DNA of 64,000 bases. Source: Paenibacillus_S sp043945595. GTDB lineage: Bacteria > Bacillota > Bacilli > Paenibacillales > NBRC-103111. The position numbers and the translations under genes were made by a program. Below, piece by piece: positions 19,237 to 28,247 of the stretch. Position 1 is the first letter of the stretch. Every line of letters begins with the position of its first letter. The notes below the pieces were generated by a model. It was not told the origin of the DNA. It was given only the letters and a program-made list of their open reading frames with translations, and made no database searches. The stretch lies in assembly GCF_043945595.1 (NCBI RefSeq), contig NZ_JBIFNP010000001.1, positions 4,402,001-4,466,000 of the forward strand, given 5' to 3'.

Positions 19237-19758
19237 ATCGGTTCCCCCCAACACTGAAGCTTGATACCATTGTAAATGACTTCCTTTAGGGCAACAACGT
19301 TAGATAATGTCGTATTTTGTCTGTTGTAGAGGTTGAAGTACAGAACTGTATGCGTTTGTGCGCGAGGAGGGAATGGGGGGACGGCTAATTGGGACACAAA
19401 AAAGGCTCTCCGGCAGGAGAGCCTCAGGCTGTCGAGAAACCTTAAGTAAAAAAGGAGCACAGACGCAGGGAGGCCACTGAAAAAGGTATCGCTCCTAGTA
19501 CGGAACATTCTTCCGATCGCTGTTGTCCCTGGATTTCTTTGATTATATACCGCTTGTAACGGTTGAAATCCAAGGACAAAGGCGAACGCATTCGCTTCTA
19601 CAGAACGATTCCGCACTCTCCGCTAGTTTTTCAGTCGCCTCGACGCAGGTTGGGTATCTAAGCTTACGAAGCCCGTTTTTCTCCGAAAACGCTTAGTTTA
19701 CGTCCGCCTTTGAAATCCGTGATCCTAACGCTAGATCAAGCTCCGCTCTTCGGCCTTG
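19237..19758. repeat. Intergenic region with a terminator hairpin and copy 1 of a structured repeat
   Basis: At 19403-19424 a 9-bp stem (AGGCTCTCC / GGAGAGCCT) with a minus-strand T-run forms a terminator. From 19427 a structured repeat follows: left end GGCTGTCGAGAAACC, internal inverted repeats (about 19465-19480 with 19628-19642, and 19522-19535 with 19564-19577), and an 81-bp core at 19642-19722 that is nearly identical to 30869-30950. No protein-coding frame is convincing. The element lies in the 3' flank of the minus-strand DUF445 gene. Confidence 0.75.
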
Positions 19759-21006
19759 TCAGGCCAGCAGCTTGATTCCGGCCAGCACCAATCCGATCAG
19801 AAAACCGCAGATGGCTCCGTTGACCCGAATCCACTGCAAATCTTTCCCTACCTTGTCTTCCATCAAGGAAATAAGCGTCTCATCGTCGAACCGGTCGATA
19901 TTTTCCTTAATCAGGGCGCCGAGCTTGTGATGATTGGCCTCGATCCAGCGCACGATCTGCTCCCGCAGCCCAAGCTCCAGCTTATTGAGCAACTCGGGGT
20001 CTTCCTCAATTCTGCGGAACAGACCGGACAAGAACGGAAGCACGGTCTCTTTCGCAAAACGTTCCTCGTTCACCCAGACCAGCGCCTGCTCTTGCACGCG
20101 CTGCAGCAGTCCGAGCAGCCGCTCCTCCAACTTCCAGCTTGCCAGCAGCTGCTCCTTCCAGCCCTCCAGCTCGGCGGACATGCGCTCTCTATGCTCCGGC
20201 TGGTTCAGCCAGTGGCGAACCGTCCGCATGACCGCTTGGCGATTCGCGTTGTCCTCCTGTCTCAAGCCTTCGATGCCCGACAGCATAAACTGCTGAATAA
20301 GGTTCCCCAGCTTCTCCTCATTGAAAAACCCGACAAACGCATTCAGCGCAAATTGCATCAGGCCGTTCGTATTCAAGCCGGTTAACGCTTGAGCAGCCAT
20401 CTGTCCCATCCGGTCCCGAATTTCGTCCTTCGCTACAAGCTGCTGAGCCAGATCGAGCACAAAGTCAAATGCTTTCTCATCGTATTGTCTGGCGTACACC
20501 TGCTCCAACGCCTGTTCCAGCACATTGCGCATTTCTACGCTTTCGATCAGCTTCCTCAGCTCCCGCTCGGCGAATGCCGCGACCTTCTCAAGCGGGATTT
20601 GACGAATAACATAATCGCTTAGTGCAGCGATTCCTTTCTGCGCACTGTCAGAGGCAAGCTGCTCTTCCGCTCCACGGAGCAGCTTGGCCGCCAAAGGCAG
20701 CTGGGCCAGCTTGTCCGTAATACTCCGCTTGCTCAGCAAATCTTCCTGAATCGTCGTCACCAGCGCCTTGGATACCTTCTCCCGATTCTTCGGCAAAAGC
20801 GCCGTATGCGGAATCGGAATGCCAAGCGGATGACGGAATAAAGCCGTCACTGCGAACCAATCGGCCAAACCGCCGACAAGCCCCGCTTCAAAGCCGCTTT
20901 GAATAAACCGCACCCAAGGGGTGCCCTCCACAAATAAGGTACCGATAAATCCTGCCGCCATTACCCCAAGGGAAACGGTAGCCGTATGTTTTGAATTTCC
21001 GCTCAC
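19759..21006 (-). CDS. DUF445 family membrane protein
   Basis: Protein of 415 aa matching the DUF445 pattern: a hydrophobic N-terminal hairpin (SLGVMAAGFIGTLF, then GFEAGLVGGLADWFAVTALFRHPLG), a long amphipathic helical middle, and a C-terminal membrane helix (GAICGFLIGLVLAGIKLL). The function of the family is unknown. The preferred start is GTG 21006, behind AGAGGAG; the frame is open to 21075 without a better ribosome site. It is monocistronic, and its transcript would run through the repeat at 19427-19722 before the hairpin at 19403-19424. Confidence 0.85.
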   Translation of the reverse strand: MSGNSKHTATVSLGVMAAGFIGTLFVEGTPWVRFIQSGFEAGLVGGLADWFAVTALFRHPLGIPIPHTALLPKNREKVSKALVTTIQEDLLSKRSITDKLAQLPLAAKLLRGAEEQLASDSAQKGIAALSDYVIRQIPLEKVAAFAERELRKLIESVEMRNVLEQALEQVYARQYDEKAFDFVLDLAQQLVAKDEIRDRMGQMAAQALTGLNTNGLMQFALNAFVGFFNEEKLGNLIQQFMLSGIEGLRQEDNANRQAVMRTVRHWLNQPEHRERMSAELEGWKEQLLASWKLEERLLGLLQRVQEQALVWVNEERFAKETVLPFLSGLFRRIEEDPELLNKLELGLREQIVRWIEANHHKLGALIKENIDRFDDETLISLMEDKVGKDLQWIRVNGAICGFLIGLVLAGIKLLA

Positions 21007-21325
21007 TGCCCTAATCTCCTCTGTCTGCAGCCATCCGAAATTTGGCTCGGTTCTAATGTCTCTATTATAGAACATATTAGGGGGCGAAAATCAAATAAAA
21101 GCAAGATTTTTGTCGAGCAGCTGTGACAGCGGCTGCCCGTATCTTGGAATAAACTAGTATAAAATGAGTACAGAGCATTTAGGCTAATTTGGTTAAGGAG
21201 GCGGTGTCATAGCACAATAACGACGGACGAAAGCCGGGCTGGACGGGGCGCTTACTTCGCCAAGCGTGCAGCAGGCGCTGGATGGTGCAGCTCAAGCGGC
21301 CCAGGCTTAGGCCGTCGAGCCCAGC
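21007..21325. other. Intergenic region with a possible gene remnant
   Basis: Contains the promoter region of the DUF445 gene. On the plus strand AAGGAGG at about 21198 precedes GTG TCA TAG, and a 30-codon in-frame stretch ending at 21310 reads TKAGLDGALTSPSVQQALDG with no start codon. This may be the tail of a decayed small gene. A 9-bp inverted repeat (21304-21312 with 21324-21332) overlaps the stop codon of the BASS gene and lacks a T-run. Confidence 0.4.
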
Positions 21326-22288
21326 CTAAGCCGCCTGATTGGTTTGGCTTTTCACCCTGTATTTCTTCTCCAGGTTGACGCCGTAGGCTGCGGCAAGCAG
21401 CTGCTGGAACAGCATCCCTGCAATAACAGGCAGCGCTACAGGCGGAGGGAAGAAGCTGATGGCGAGCACAGCCCCTGCGCTTAGATTACGCATGCCGGAA
21501 TTGAAGGTCAGCGCCACCGTCACATCCCTTTCCCATCCCATCATCCTCGATGCAACCCAGCCGAGCACGTAACCGACGGCCGCACAGACAAGGGCGACGA
21601 TAATAATCGTGACCAGCTTGAAATTAACCTGCTTCAAATAAGGCGCAACGACAGAGCTGTTGATCGATACGACGACGAACAAACCGATTTTCGTAAAGGG
21701 GGCGAGCCGCGGTCCCCATACGGTTTTAATTCTGCCTTTCGTGTATTGGTTAAGGAGCATACCGATAATGGAAGGAAGAACGACCATCCAGAACAGCCCC
21801 TGCATCAGCCCCCAGCTGTCCAGCTGCACCTTGGCTCCTACCATCAGCGACAGACTTAGCGGGACGATGAACGGCGACAAGAGCGTATCCAGCAAAATAA
21901 GGGCCAGCGTCAGCGCGACATTCCCTCCATAAATCGTGACCCATACCAGGCTGACCACGCCGGTAGGAATGGCGAACAGCAGAACGAAGCCGGTCTGCGT
22001 CAAATCGTCGCCCGGAAAAAACAGCGACCCTGCCCCCCAGCCGAGCAGCGGCATAAGCAGATGCAGAATGACGAAGGTGGCGATAATCGGCAGCGGATGC
22101 ATCATCACCTTGCGCAGGTCCTTGAAGTTGGAGCCGATACTGCCCGCAAAGGTCATGACCGCGAAAATCCACTGTACCAGAAAACTGAGGGAATGCAGCC
22201 ACGAAGCGCACAGCAAGCCTACCACGATTGCCGCGGGCGTGAGGAATGGAAGCACCTTTTCCAAGGTTTTGTTCAACCGGTTTAACAT
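21326..22288 (-). CDS. Bile acid:sodium symporter (BASS) family transporter
   Basis: Polytopic membrane protein of 320 aa with eight to ten hydrophobic helices. Segments typical of the BASS/SBF family include AIPTGVVSLVWVTIYGGNVALT in the first crossover (two parts, residues about 103-127) and TFNSGMRNLSAGAVLA in the second. Bacterial members import organic acids such as pantoate, pyruvate or bile acids with sodium; the substrate here is not predictable. Start is ATG 22288 after AGAAGAGG. The gene stands alone, with a catabolite-repression-like palindrome 27 bp upstream. Confidence 0.9.
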   Translation of the reverse strand: MLNRLNKTLEKVLPFLTPAAIVVGLLCASWLHSLSFLVQWIFAVMTFAGSIGSNFKDLRKVMMHPLPIIATFVILHLLMPLLGWGAGSLFFPGDDLTQTGFVLLFAIPTGVVSLVWVTIYGGNVALTLALILLDTLLSPFIVPLSLSLMVGAKVQLDSWGLMQGLFWMVVLPSIIGMLLNQYTKGRIKTVWGPRLAPFTKIGLFVVVSINSSVVAPYLKQVNFKLVTIIIVALVCAAVGYVLGWVASRMMGWERDVTVALTFNSGMRNLSAGAVLAISFFPPPVALPVIAGMLFQQLLAAAYGVNLEKKYRVKSQTNQAA

Positions 22289-22314
22289 GAGGCAACCTCT
22301 TCTCCGTTGATTTA

Positions 22315-22328
22315 AGCAAGCGTTTACA
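22315..22328. promoter_or_regulatory. cre-like site upstream of the BASS transporter gene
   Basis: AGCAAGCGTTTACA agrees with the CcpA consensus TGWAANCGNTNWCA at 12 of 14 positions and lies 27 bp before the start codon. Confidence 0.4.
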
Positions 22329-22487
22329 ATGACTCGTAATAAATGCAGAAAGCCGGATTTTAATTAGACAAGGAGGGAGTAACCAAGCTCGACCTCATTG
22401 TTAACGTGTGCATTACTCGATATATCTATTGTATCATACTTCCGGTAGCTGTAGAACCATGTTTGGAAAACTTCTGCCGCCTAAATA

Positions 22488-22543
22488 CAAAAATCCGCCT
22501 CTTTCTGCGCGCCATGCGGCAAAAAGAGGCGGTCTGATTTTTT
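22488..22543. terminator. Bidirectional terminator after the dinB-like gene
   Basis: Ten-base arms 22495-22504 and 22523-22532 pair perfectly and are flanked by A-rich sequence on the left and a T-run on the right. It lies just past the stop of the minus-strand DinB gene at 22568. Confidence 0.8.
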
Positions 22544-22567
22544 TATCGAAATCTGTCGCACCTGGGT

Positions 22568-23071
22568 TTAAATCGTAGGCGCCGTCATGCCGAATTCGCT
22601 CCATTCCTCGCGGGACGGCCCGTATACGCCGGGAACCCGAAGTCCGGCCTGACGCATCAGTACCGTGATTTGCCCGCGGTGGTGCGTCTGATGGGCTACC
22701 AGAATCGACAATGTCGTGTGAATGGGCCACTGCTCCCCATACATATCCTTCGTTTCGAGCAGCGAAGCATCGGTCCACTGCTCCCGCATGGCTGCAACCA
22801 AAGCCTGGCTGGCCTTGCGGTAGCTGTCGGCGATTTCCTTCGCGCCAGCAGGAACGCCGCTTTCATCCTCGACGGCCTCAAAGATAAGCCCTGTACGGGA
22901 CAGCATCTCGTGAAGCGTGGTAACGATGTGCCATGCAATTCTTCCCAAGGTGCGGTCCTCAGGGGATACGGGCTGCTGCAGGGATGCGTCCGTCAATGCA
23001 TCCAATATTTTTTGCGTTGAGCTGCTCTCATGCTGCCATGTCGCTACAAACTCATCAATCGTACGGAACAT
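22568..23071 (-). CDS. DinB family protein
   Basis: Four-helix-bundle protein of 167 aa of the DinB/YfiT-like metal-binding superfamily. The usual three histidine ligands are visible: His48 (AWHIVTTLHE), and the HQTHHRGQ segment near residues 126-133. Related proteins include mycothiol- or bacillithiol-dependent transferases, but the role of this branch is not established. It is monocistronic, with a terminator just downstream. It is divergent from the MarR gene across 270 bp and might be a target of that regulator. Confidence 0.88.
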   Translation of the reverse strand: MFRTIDEFVATWQHESSSTQKILDALTDASLQQPVSPEDRTLGRIAWHIVTTLHEMLSRTGLIFEAVEDESGVPAGAKEIADSYRKASQALVAAMREQWTDASLLETKDMYGEQWPIHTTLSILVAHQTHHRGQITVLMRQAGLRVPGVYGPSREEWSEFGMTAPTI

Positions 23072-23273
23072 CTCGTCATTCCCTCCCGGAATTCAAATCC
23101 ATTGTCAGCTTCCATGATTTGGATTCGCCATTTTGCAGATCGTTTCCTGCCGAAGCGCCTCATTTACAAAATATTTTCCATACGAGGCAAATCCCAGCCA
23201 GCATAGTATAACCTGTAGCAGGCGGACTTCATCCGGCCGGGAACCTCGTTATTATAAGTTTTTTTTCAGGAAC

Positions 23274-23316
23274 AGTGATGTTAATTTGGGAGTTAATGTA
23301 GTAAAATAACATCACT
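23274..23316. promoter_or_regulatory. Inverted repeat upstream of the marR-like gene (candidate operator)
   Basis: AGTGATGTTA (23274-23283) and its exact complement TAACATCACT (23307-23316) are separated by 23 bp and lie 28 bp before the MarR start, where an autorepressor would bind. Confidence 0.55.
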
Positions 23317-23344
23317 TCATGTCTATTGTATAGGAGAATGAAAC

Positions 23345-23800
23345 ATGAGCAGAGAACAAGAAGCGGCTTCACTCTGGCGAAGCCTGCTGGATCTGAACCG
23401 CCAGCTGAAGCTGACATTCCAAGTGATGAATGCCGATAATCAATACAGCAACTCATCGATCGCCATCATTTTTCAACTTGAGCATAAAACAATGAAAATG
23501 AACGACATCGCCGACTACCTGGGCATTACATTAGGGGCCGCGACCAGTCTGGTAGACAAGCTTGAGCGTCAGAACATCGTAGAGCGGGTTCGCTCGGAAG
23601 AAGACCGGCGCATTATTTATGTCGGGCTCACCCCGCACGGCAAAGAAACGCTGGTAGCCATTCGGGAGCATTTCGCCAGCGAAGCGCGTATTATTTTCGA
23701 GGATGTATCCGATGAGCAGCTGGAGGCGTGGAATCAACAGCTGAAGCAGGTAGCTCATGTGGTCACGGTGTACAATCAAAGAAACGAGCCGACCAAATAA
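23345..23800 (+). CDS. MarR family transcriptional regulator
   Basis: Winged-helix regulator of 151 aa. Residues about 45-105 hold the DNA-binding domain: MNDIADYLGITLGAATSLV recognition region, then the wing RVRSEEDRRIIYVGLTPHGKE with the conserved Asp-Arg-Arg. Flanking helices would form the dimer interface and ligand pocket. ATG 23345 has GGAG eight bases upstream. A 10-bp inverted repeat in the promoter is the likely self-operator. The ligand is unknown; neighbours are a DinB protein (divergent) and a PhyH dioxygenase (downstream). Confidence 0.92.
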   Translation: MSREQEAASLWRSLLDLNRQLKLTFQVMNADNQYSNSSIAIIFQLEHKTMKMNDIADYLGITLGAATSLVDKLERQNIVERVRSEEDRRIIYVGLTPHGKETLVAIREHFASEARIIFEDVSDEQLEAWNQQLKQVAHVVTVYNQRNEPTK

Positions 23801-24165
23801 GCCTATCGCTGCCGTTGTCCCTGTGCTCTACGGCTTACGATGCTGTTAACATCCTTCGTTTCTTATTCGAGCAAGGAACCTCTGTCGTACCCGGATCCGT
23901 GACTGCGTTCCTCCCTTCCTGACATGCAGCCATTTGAATGAGCTGCAGCAAAAAATTACACCTGCTTGAAATCGTTATCAAACCTGGACGCCGCCGGCTG
24001 CCGCTGCCCCGTTTCAACGCGTGCGAATCGCAGGCTCGCACTGCACGCAGCGCGGCGGCCGGTCGAGTTACGACAAGCTTTGCGGTACTACAAACCTCCC
24101 CGTCCTTCTTATAATGAATAGAGAGTCGGAACGATTCCAATCCAATTAGAGGGCGGGATGAAGCG
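23801..24165. other. Intergenic region before the dioxygenase gene
   Basis: A perfect TATAAT at 24110-24115 lies about 50 bp before the dioxygenase start, but its -35 is weak. The segment ATCGCTG..TTGTCCCTG around 23805-23822 resembles part of the repeat at 19507-19525. No gene or RNA is otherwise recognised. Confidence 0.4.
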
Positions 24166-25043
24166 ATGCCATCCGAAGAGCCAATGAAACGTACGGGAAG
24201 CTTGACTGCCGAGCAGTCGGCTTTTTACGAAGAGGAAGGATATCTTGTCCTGCCGGAGCTTTTGAACCAGGCCGATCTGGAGCCGGCGAAGGAGGCTATG
24301 GAGGAGAAGGTATCCCGGATTGCGGAGGAGCTGCTGGCAGAAGGATTGATCCGGGATAAGCTCGAGCACAGGCCGTTCCCTAACCGGCTGGCGGAGCTGT
24401 TCCGCCATCTGACCGACGCCGATTTTTTGAAATACGGCCGCAGCTGGAGAGACCGGATTCCCGGTTATTTCAAGCTGATGAGCCATCCGAAAATTCTCGA
24501 TGCCGTTGAGTCGTTGATCGGCCCGAGCTGTTTGCCAACCCCGTCTACAACGTCCGGCCCAAGGTGCCGCGCGTCGCTGCAGGAGCGGTCCCTTGGCATC
24601 AGGATAAATCGTACTGGCCTGACGCTTCCGCCAACCCGGTCATTACCGTCTGGATTCCGCTGGTTGACGCTACCGAAGAGAACGGCTGCCTGCACATCAA
24701 GCCGCGTACGCACCGGCAAAGGGTGCTGGAATGGCACCGTGAAACGGTCACGGGAACCGGCTATACCGCCTTATCCGAGCATCAGCTCGGCCCCGCCCCG
24801 ACGGTGGCCCTTCCTGTGAAGGCAGGCTCGGCCATCTTATTCAACGACCGCTGCATTCATATGTCCACGCCGAACCGGCCCGAGACCGTACGATGGAGCG
24901 TAGACCTCCGCTACCAGCCAACCGATCAGGATCCGATGCCCCAGCATGGTGCGGGCTTTTTGGCCAGAAGCGCGCAATTCCCCGGGAAGGTCGCTACGCT
25001 TGACGATTGGATGAAGGAGCTGCCGGAGCACGCGGAAGGCTGA
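24166..25043 (+). pseudogene. Phytanoyl-CoA dioxygenase family protein, frameshifted
   Basis: Fe(II)/2-oxoglutarate-dependent oxygenase of about 292 aa when repaired. The N-terminal half (QSAFYEEEGYLVLPELL) reads from ATG 24166. The frame breaks near 24525, where one added G gives GPELFANPVYNVRPK, the conserved PhyH segment. The metal ligands follow in the second frame: His and Asp of PWHQDKSYW, then His of CIHMSTPNRP, with the oxoglutarate-binding Arg in RWSVDLRY. The substrate is unknown; bacterial members hydroxylate secondary metabolites, ectoine-like solutes or phosphonates. The gene stands alone with its own terminator. Confidence 0.87.
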
Positions 25044-25081
25044 CGTCCTCCGCTTTGCCATGCTTTGCCATGATCGAACGG

Positions 25082-25122
25082 GCGCCTGATGCCATCCGTT
25101 TAGGGGATCAGGTGCTTTTTTT
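25082..25122 (+). terminator. Terminator of the dioxygenase gene
   Basis: Nine-base arms 25082-25090 and 25107-25115 pair with one G-T pair and are followed by seven T. Confidence 0.85.
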
Positions 25123-25215
25123 GCTGATACACTCGTACCCTAAATAAAGGATATGCGTCCAGACTGTAGAAAAAGTAAACCAACCGAAATGAACAAGAAA
25201 TGAGTGATTAATTCT

Positions 25216-26941
25216 ATGCTACGACGCTTTTTCTCGTATTACCGGCCTTATAGGGGGCTGTTTCTTCTGGATTTTTCCTGCGCGGTCATAGCCGGACTGC
25301 TGGAGCTCGGCTTCCCGCTCGCAGTCAATCAATTTGTCGACAAGCTGCTGCCGGGTAAAGACTGGGGCCTGATCCTTTGGGCCTGCATCGGGCTTCTTGC
25401 CGTCTATGTGCTCAATATGGCACTGCAGTATATCGTCACGTACTGGGGGCATATGCTCGGCATCAATATCGAAACGGATATGCGCAAAAAACTGTTCGAG
25501 CACATCCAGAAGCTGTCGTTCCGTTTTTTTGACAATAACAAAACCGGTCACCTGATCGCACGCATTACGAACGACTTGAATGAAATCGGCGAGGTCGCCC
25601 ACCATGGACCGGAAGATATTTTTATCGCGGTGATGACGCTTGCCGGTTCCTTCATTCTGATGGCCTTCATCAATGTGAAGCTTGCCGTGCTGACCTTCCT
25701 CGTGATCCCCGTCATGGCTTGGCTCGCTTACTACTTCAGCCGTAAAATGACGGTAACCTACCGGCGTTTGTTCGGGGACGTTGCGAACTTCAATACCCGT
25801 GTCGAGGATAACGTCGGCGGCATCCGCGTCGTTCAAGCCTTCGCCAACGAGGAGTACGAGAAGCAGCTGTTCGCTGTCAACAACCGCCAGTTCCGCGCCA
25901 CGAAGCTGCTCGCCTACAAAATTATGGCCAAAAGCTTATCCATCACTTATATGATGATGCGTTTCGTCTCCATGTTCGTCATGATCTGCGGCACCTGGTT
26001 CGTGATCCACAACGAGCTGACGTATGGCGAATTTATCGGCTTTTTGCTGCTGACCAACGTCTTCTTCCGTCCGATTGAGAAAATAAACGCCGTCATCGAA
26101 AGCTATCCGAAAGGGATTGCCGGCTTCAAAAGATATGTTGAAATTTTGGATACGGAGCCGGACGTGGCCGATGCGCCGGATGCCGTTGAGGTCGCGCATC
26201 TGAATGGAAACATCCGGTTCAACCAGGTATCTTTCGGCTATGAGCAGGATCGGCAAATATTAAAAGGCATCGACCTGTCGATCCAGGCCGGTGAAACGGT
26301 TGCTTTCGTCGGACTCTTCCGGCGCGGGCAAAACGACGATTTGCTCGCTGCTCCCCCGCTTCTATGAAATCAGCGGCGGCAGCATCACGATTGACGGCAT
26401 CGACATCCGGCAGATGACGCTGAAGTCGCTGCGCAAGCAGATCGGGATTGTACAGCAGGACGTGTTCCTGTTCTCGGGCACGATCCGCGAAAATATCGCC
26501 TACGGCAAGCTCGACGCGACGCCCGAAGAGATCTGGGCAGCCGCGAGACGCGCGCGGCTGGAGGATGTCATCCATAAGCTGCCCGATGGCATGGATACGA
26601 TTATCGGCGAGCGCGGCGTCAAGCTGTCGGGCGGGCAGAAGCAGCGGCTCGCCATTGCGCGGATGTTCCTGAAAAATCCGCCGATCCTCATTCTCGACGA
26701 GGCGACCTCGGCGCTCGACACCGAGACGGAAGCCGCGATCCAGCAATCGCTGTCCGAGCTGTCCGTCGGCCGGACGACGCTTGTCATTGCCCACCGTCTG
26801 GCGACTATCAAAAACGCCGATCGCATCGTGGTCGTCAATGAGAACGGCGTGGCGGAGCAGGGCCGCCATCAGGAGCTTGTCGCCGCCGGCGGTATCTACA
26901 GCCGCCTGCATCACGCCCAATTCGGCGGCAGCGCCGTATAA
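25216..26941 (+). pseudogene. ABC exporter (fused membrane and ATPase domains), YwjA-like, frameshifted
   Basis: Half-size ABC exporter of about 575 aa when repaired. Residues 1-300 contain six membrane helices (start MLRRFFSYYRPYRGLF, resembling B. subtilis YwjA). The ATPase domain has Walker A, a signature LSGGQKQRLAIARM, Walker B ILILDEATSALD and the switch His in VIAHRLATI. The frame breaks inside Walker A at 26314-26320: dropping one T from CTCTTCC gives GLSGAGKTT. ATG 25216 was preferred over GTG 25204, but neither has a strong ribosome site. It should work as a homodimer, or with a partner elsewhere, exporting lipids, peptides or drugs; the substrate is unknown. Confidence 0.88.
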
Positions 26942-26976
26942 AATAAGCGCAGCTCCTAGGAGCAAGGCAAGACATC

Positions 26977-27024
26977 ACAATCCGATGGATGCACCGTTAT
27001 AGGAGCATCCATCGGATTGTTTTA
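26977..27024. terminator. Strong bidirectional terminator between convergent genes
   Basis: A perfect 16-bp stem (26977-26992 with 27005-27020) followed by TTTTA lies between the ABC exporter and the convergent aldo/keto reductase gene. Confidence 0.88.
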
Positions 27025-27063
27025 TAGACAGCTGTATTGGGCCGCTCAGACAGCTTCCTTCGC

Positions 27064-28056
27064 TTATTTGCCGGCCCTTTTCGAATAATCCGATCCAGCA
27101 GGATAACGATCTCCCACAATCTCGATCCGCGAGAGCGCGGCGTTCAAATCGGTTAGTTCCTCCTGAGTCATCTCAATATCAGCGGCTCCGATATTTTCTT
27201 TCAGGCGTTCCAGCTTACGCGTACCGGGAATCGGAACGATCCATGGCTTCTGAGCCAGCACCCACGCGAGCGCTATTTGAGCAGGGGTCGCCTGTTTCTC
27301 TGCAGCGGCCTGCTTGATCAGCTCGACCAGAGCCTGATTGGCTTCAAGATTTTCCGATTGAAAGCGGGGCTGCTTGCTGCGGAAGTCGTCGCTGCCGAAT
27401 TTTGCATTTTTATCGATGGTTCCGGTAAGGAAGCCCTTCCCAAGGGGAGCAAACGGAACCAAGCTGATGCCCAGCTCCTCGAGAACAGGCAGCAGCTCCT
27501 GCTCAGGGCTTCTCCACATCATGGAATATTCACTTTCGACTGCCGCGAGCGGCTGCACCGCATGAGCGCGGCGAACCGTCTCCACCCCTGCCTCGGATAG
27601 TCCCCAATGTCTGATCTTGCCTTCCTTTATCAGATCTTGGATGACCCCGGCCACTTCTTCAATCGGTACTTGGGGATCTACACGATGCTGGTAGTACAAG
27701 TCAATCGTTTCAATCCGAAGCCGCCGGAGCGAGCCTTCAATAGATCTTCGAATGACCTCCGGCTTGCTGTCAAGCACCTGCTTGCCGTTCACAGTTTGTA
27801 TGCCGAATTTAGTGGCGATAACCACTTTTCCCTTAAACGGGGCAAGCGCTTCGCCTACCAGCTCCTCGTTATGGTGTGCCTGCCCGTAAACCTCAGCCGT
27901 GTCAAAAAAATTAACGCCCCGCTCAACCGCCGCATGGATCAGATAAATCGCATCATTCTTGTCCGGCAGCGGACCAAAGCTCTGGCTCATTCCCATGCAG
28001 CCTAACCCTATTGCCGAAACTTCAAGGCCGCTTTTCCCTAATTTACGCTTTTGCAT
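27064..28056 (-). CDS. Aldo/keto reductase
   Basis: NADPH-dependent TIM-barrel oxidoreductase, 330 aa, of the YakC/AKR13-like type (begins MQKRKLGKSGLEVSAIGLGCMGMS across the first strand). The catalytic tetrad is present: Asp (FFDTAEVYG), Tyr (same segment), Lys (VIATKFG) and His (YYQHRVDP). The IPIPGTRKLERLKENI segment binds the cofactor. It reduces aldehydes or ketones, and the physiological substrate is unknown. It is divergent from an AraC regulator with a 190-bp gap, the usual arrangement for an inducible detoxification reductase and its activator. Confidence 0.93.
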   Translation of the reverse strand: MQKRKLGKSGLEVSAIGLGCMGMSQSFGPLPDKNDAIYLIHAAVERGVNFFDTAEVYGQAHHNEELVGEALAPFKGKVVIATKFGIQTVNGKQVLDSKPEVIRRSIEGSLRRLRIETIDLYYQHRVDPQVPIEEVAGVIQDLIKEGKIRHWGLSEAGVETVRRAHAVQPLAAVESEYSMMWRSPEQELLPVLEELGISLVPFAPLGKGFLTGTIDKNAKFGSDDFRSKQPRFQSENLEANQALVELIKQAAAEKQATPAQIALAWVLAQKPWIVPIPGTRKLERLKENIGAADIEMTQEELTDLNAALSRIEIVGDRYPAGSDYSKRAGK

Positions 28057-28247
28057 AAAGGATCTTCCTTTCGCATCCTATTTCATTTATTGCTTGTGCC
28101 ATCCTCATTATCCGGCAAATGAACAAGCGAATGTTATCCTGATCCTCGCAAATGATTGCCTAATCCTCTCACATCCACTTACGCTGCGGATGCAAATGCA
28201 TTATGATGGAACTACCGGAGCTGAGGGAACAAGGAGGAGCATATTTT

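Noticed and set aside
23803..23825. Third copy of the structured repeat
   Set aside because: Only about 18 bases resemble part of copy 1 and the core is absent; too little to call.
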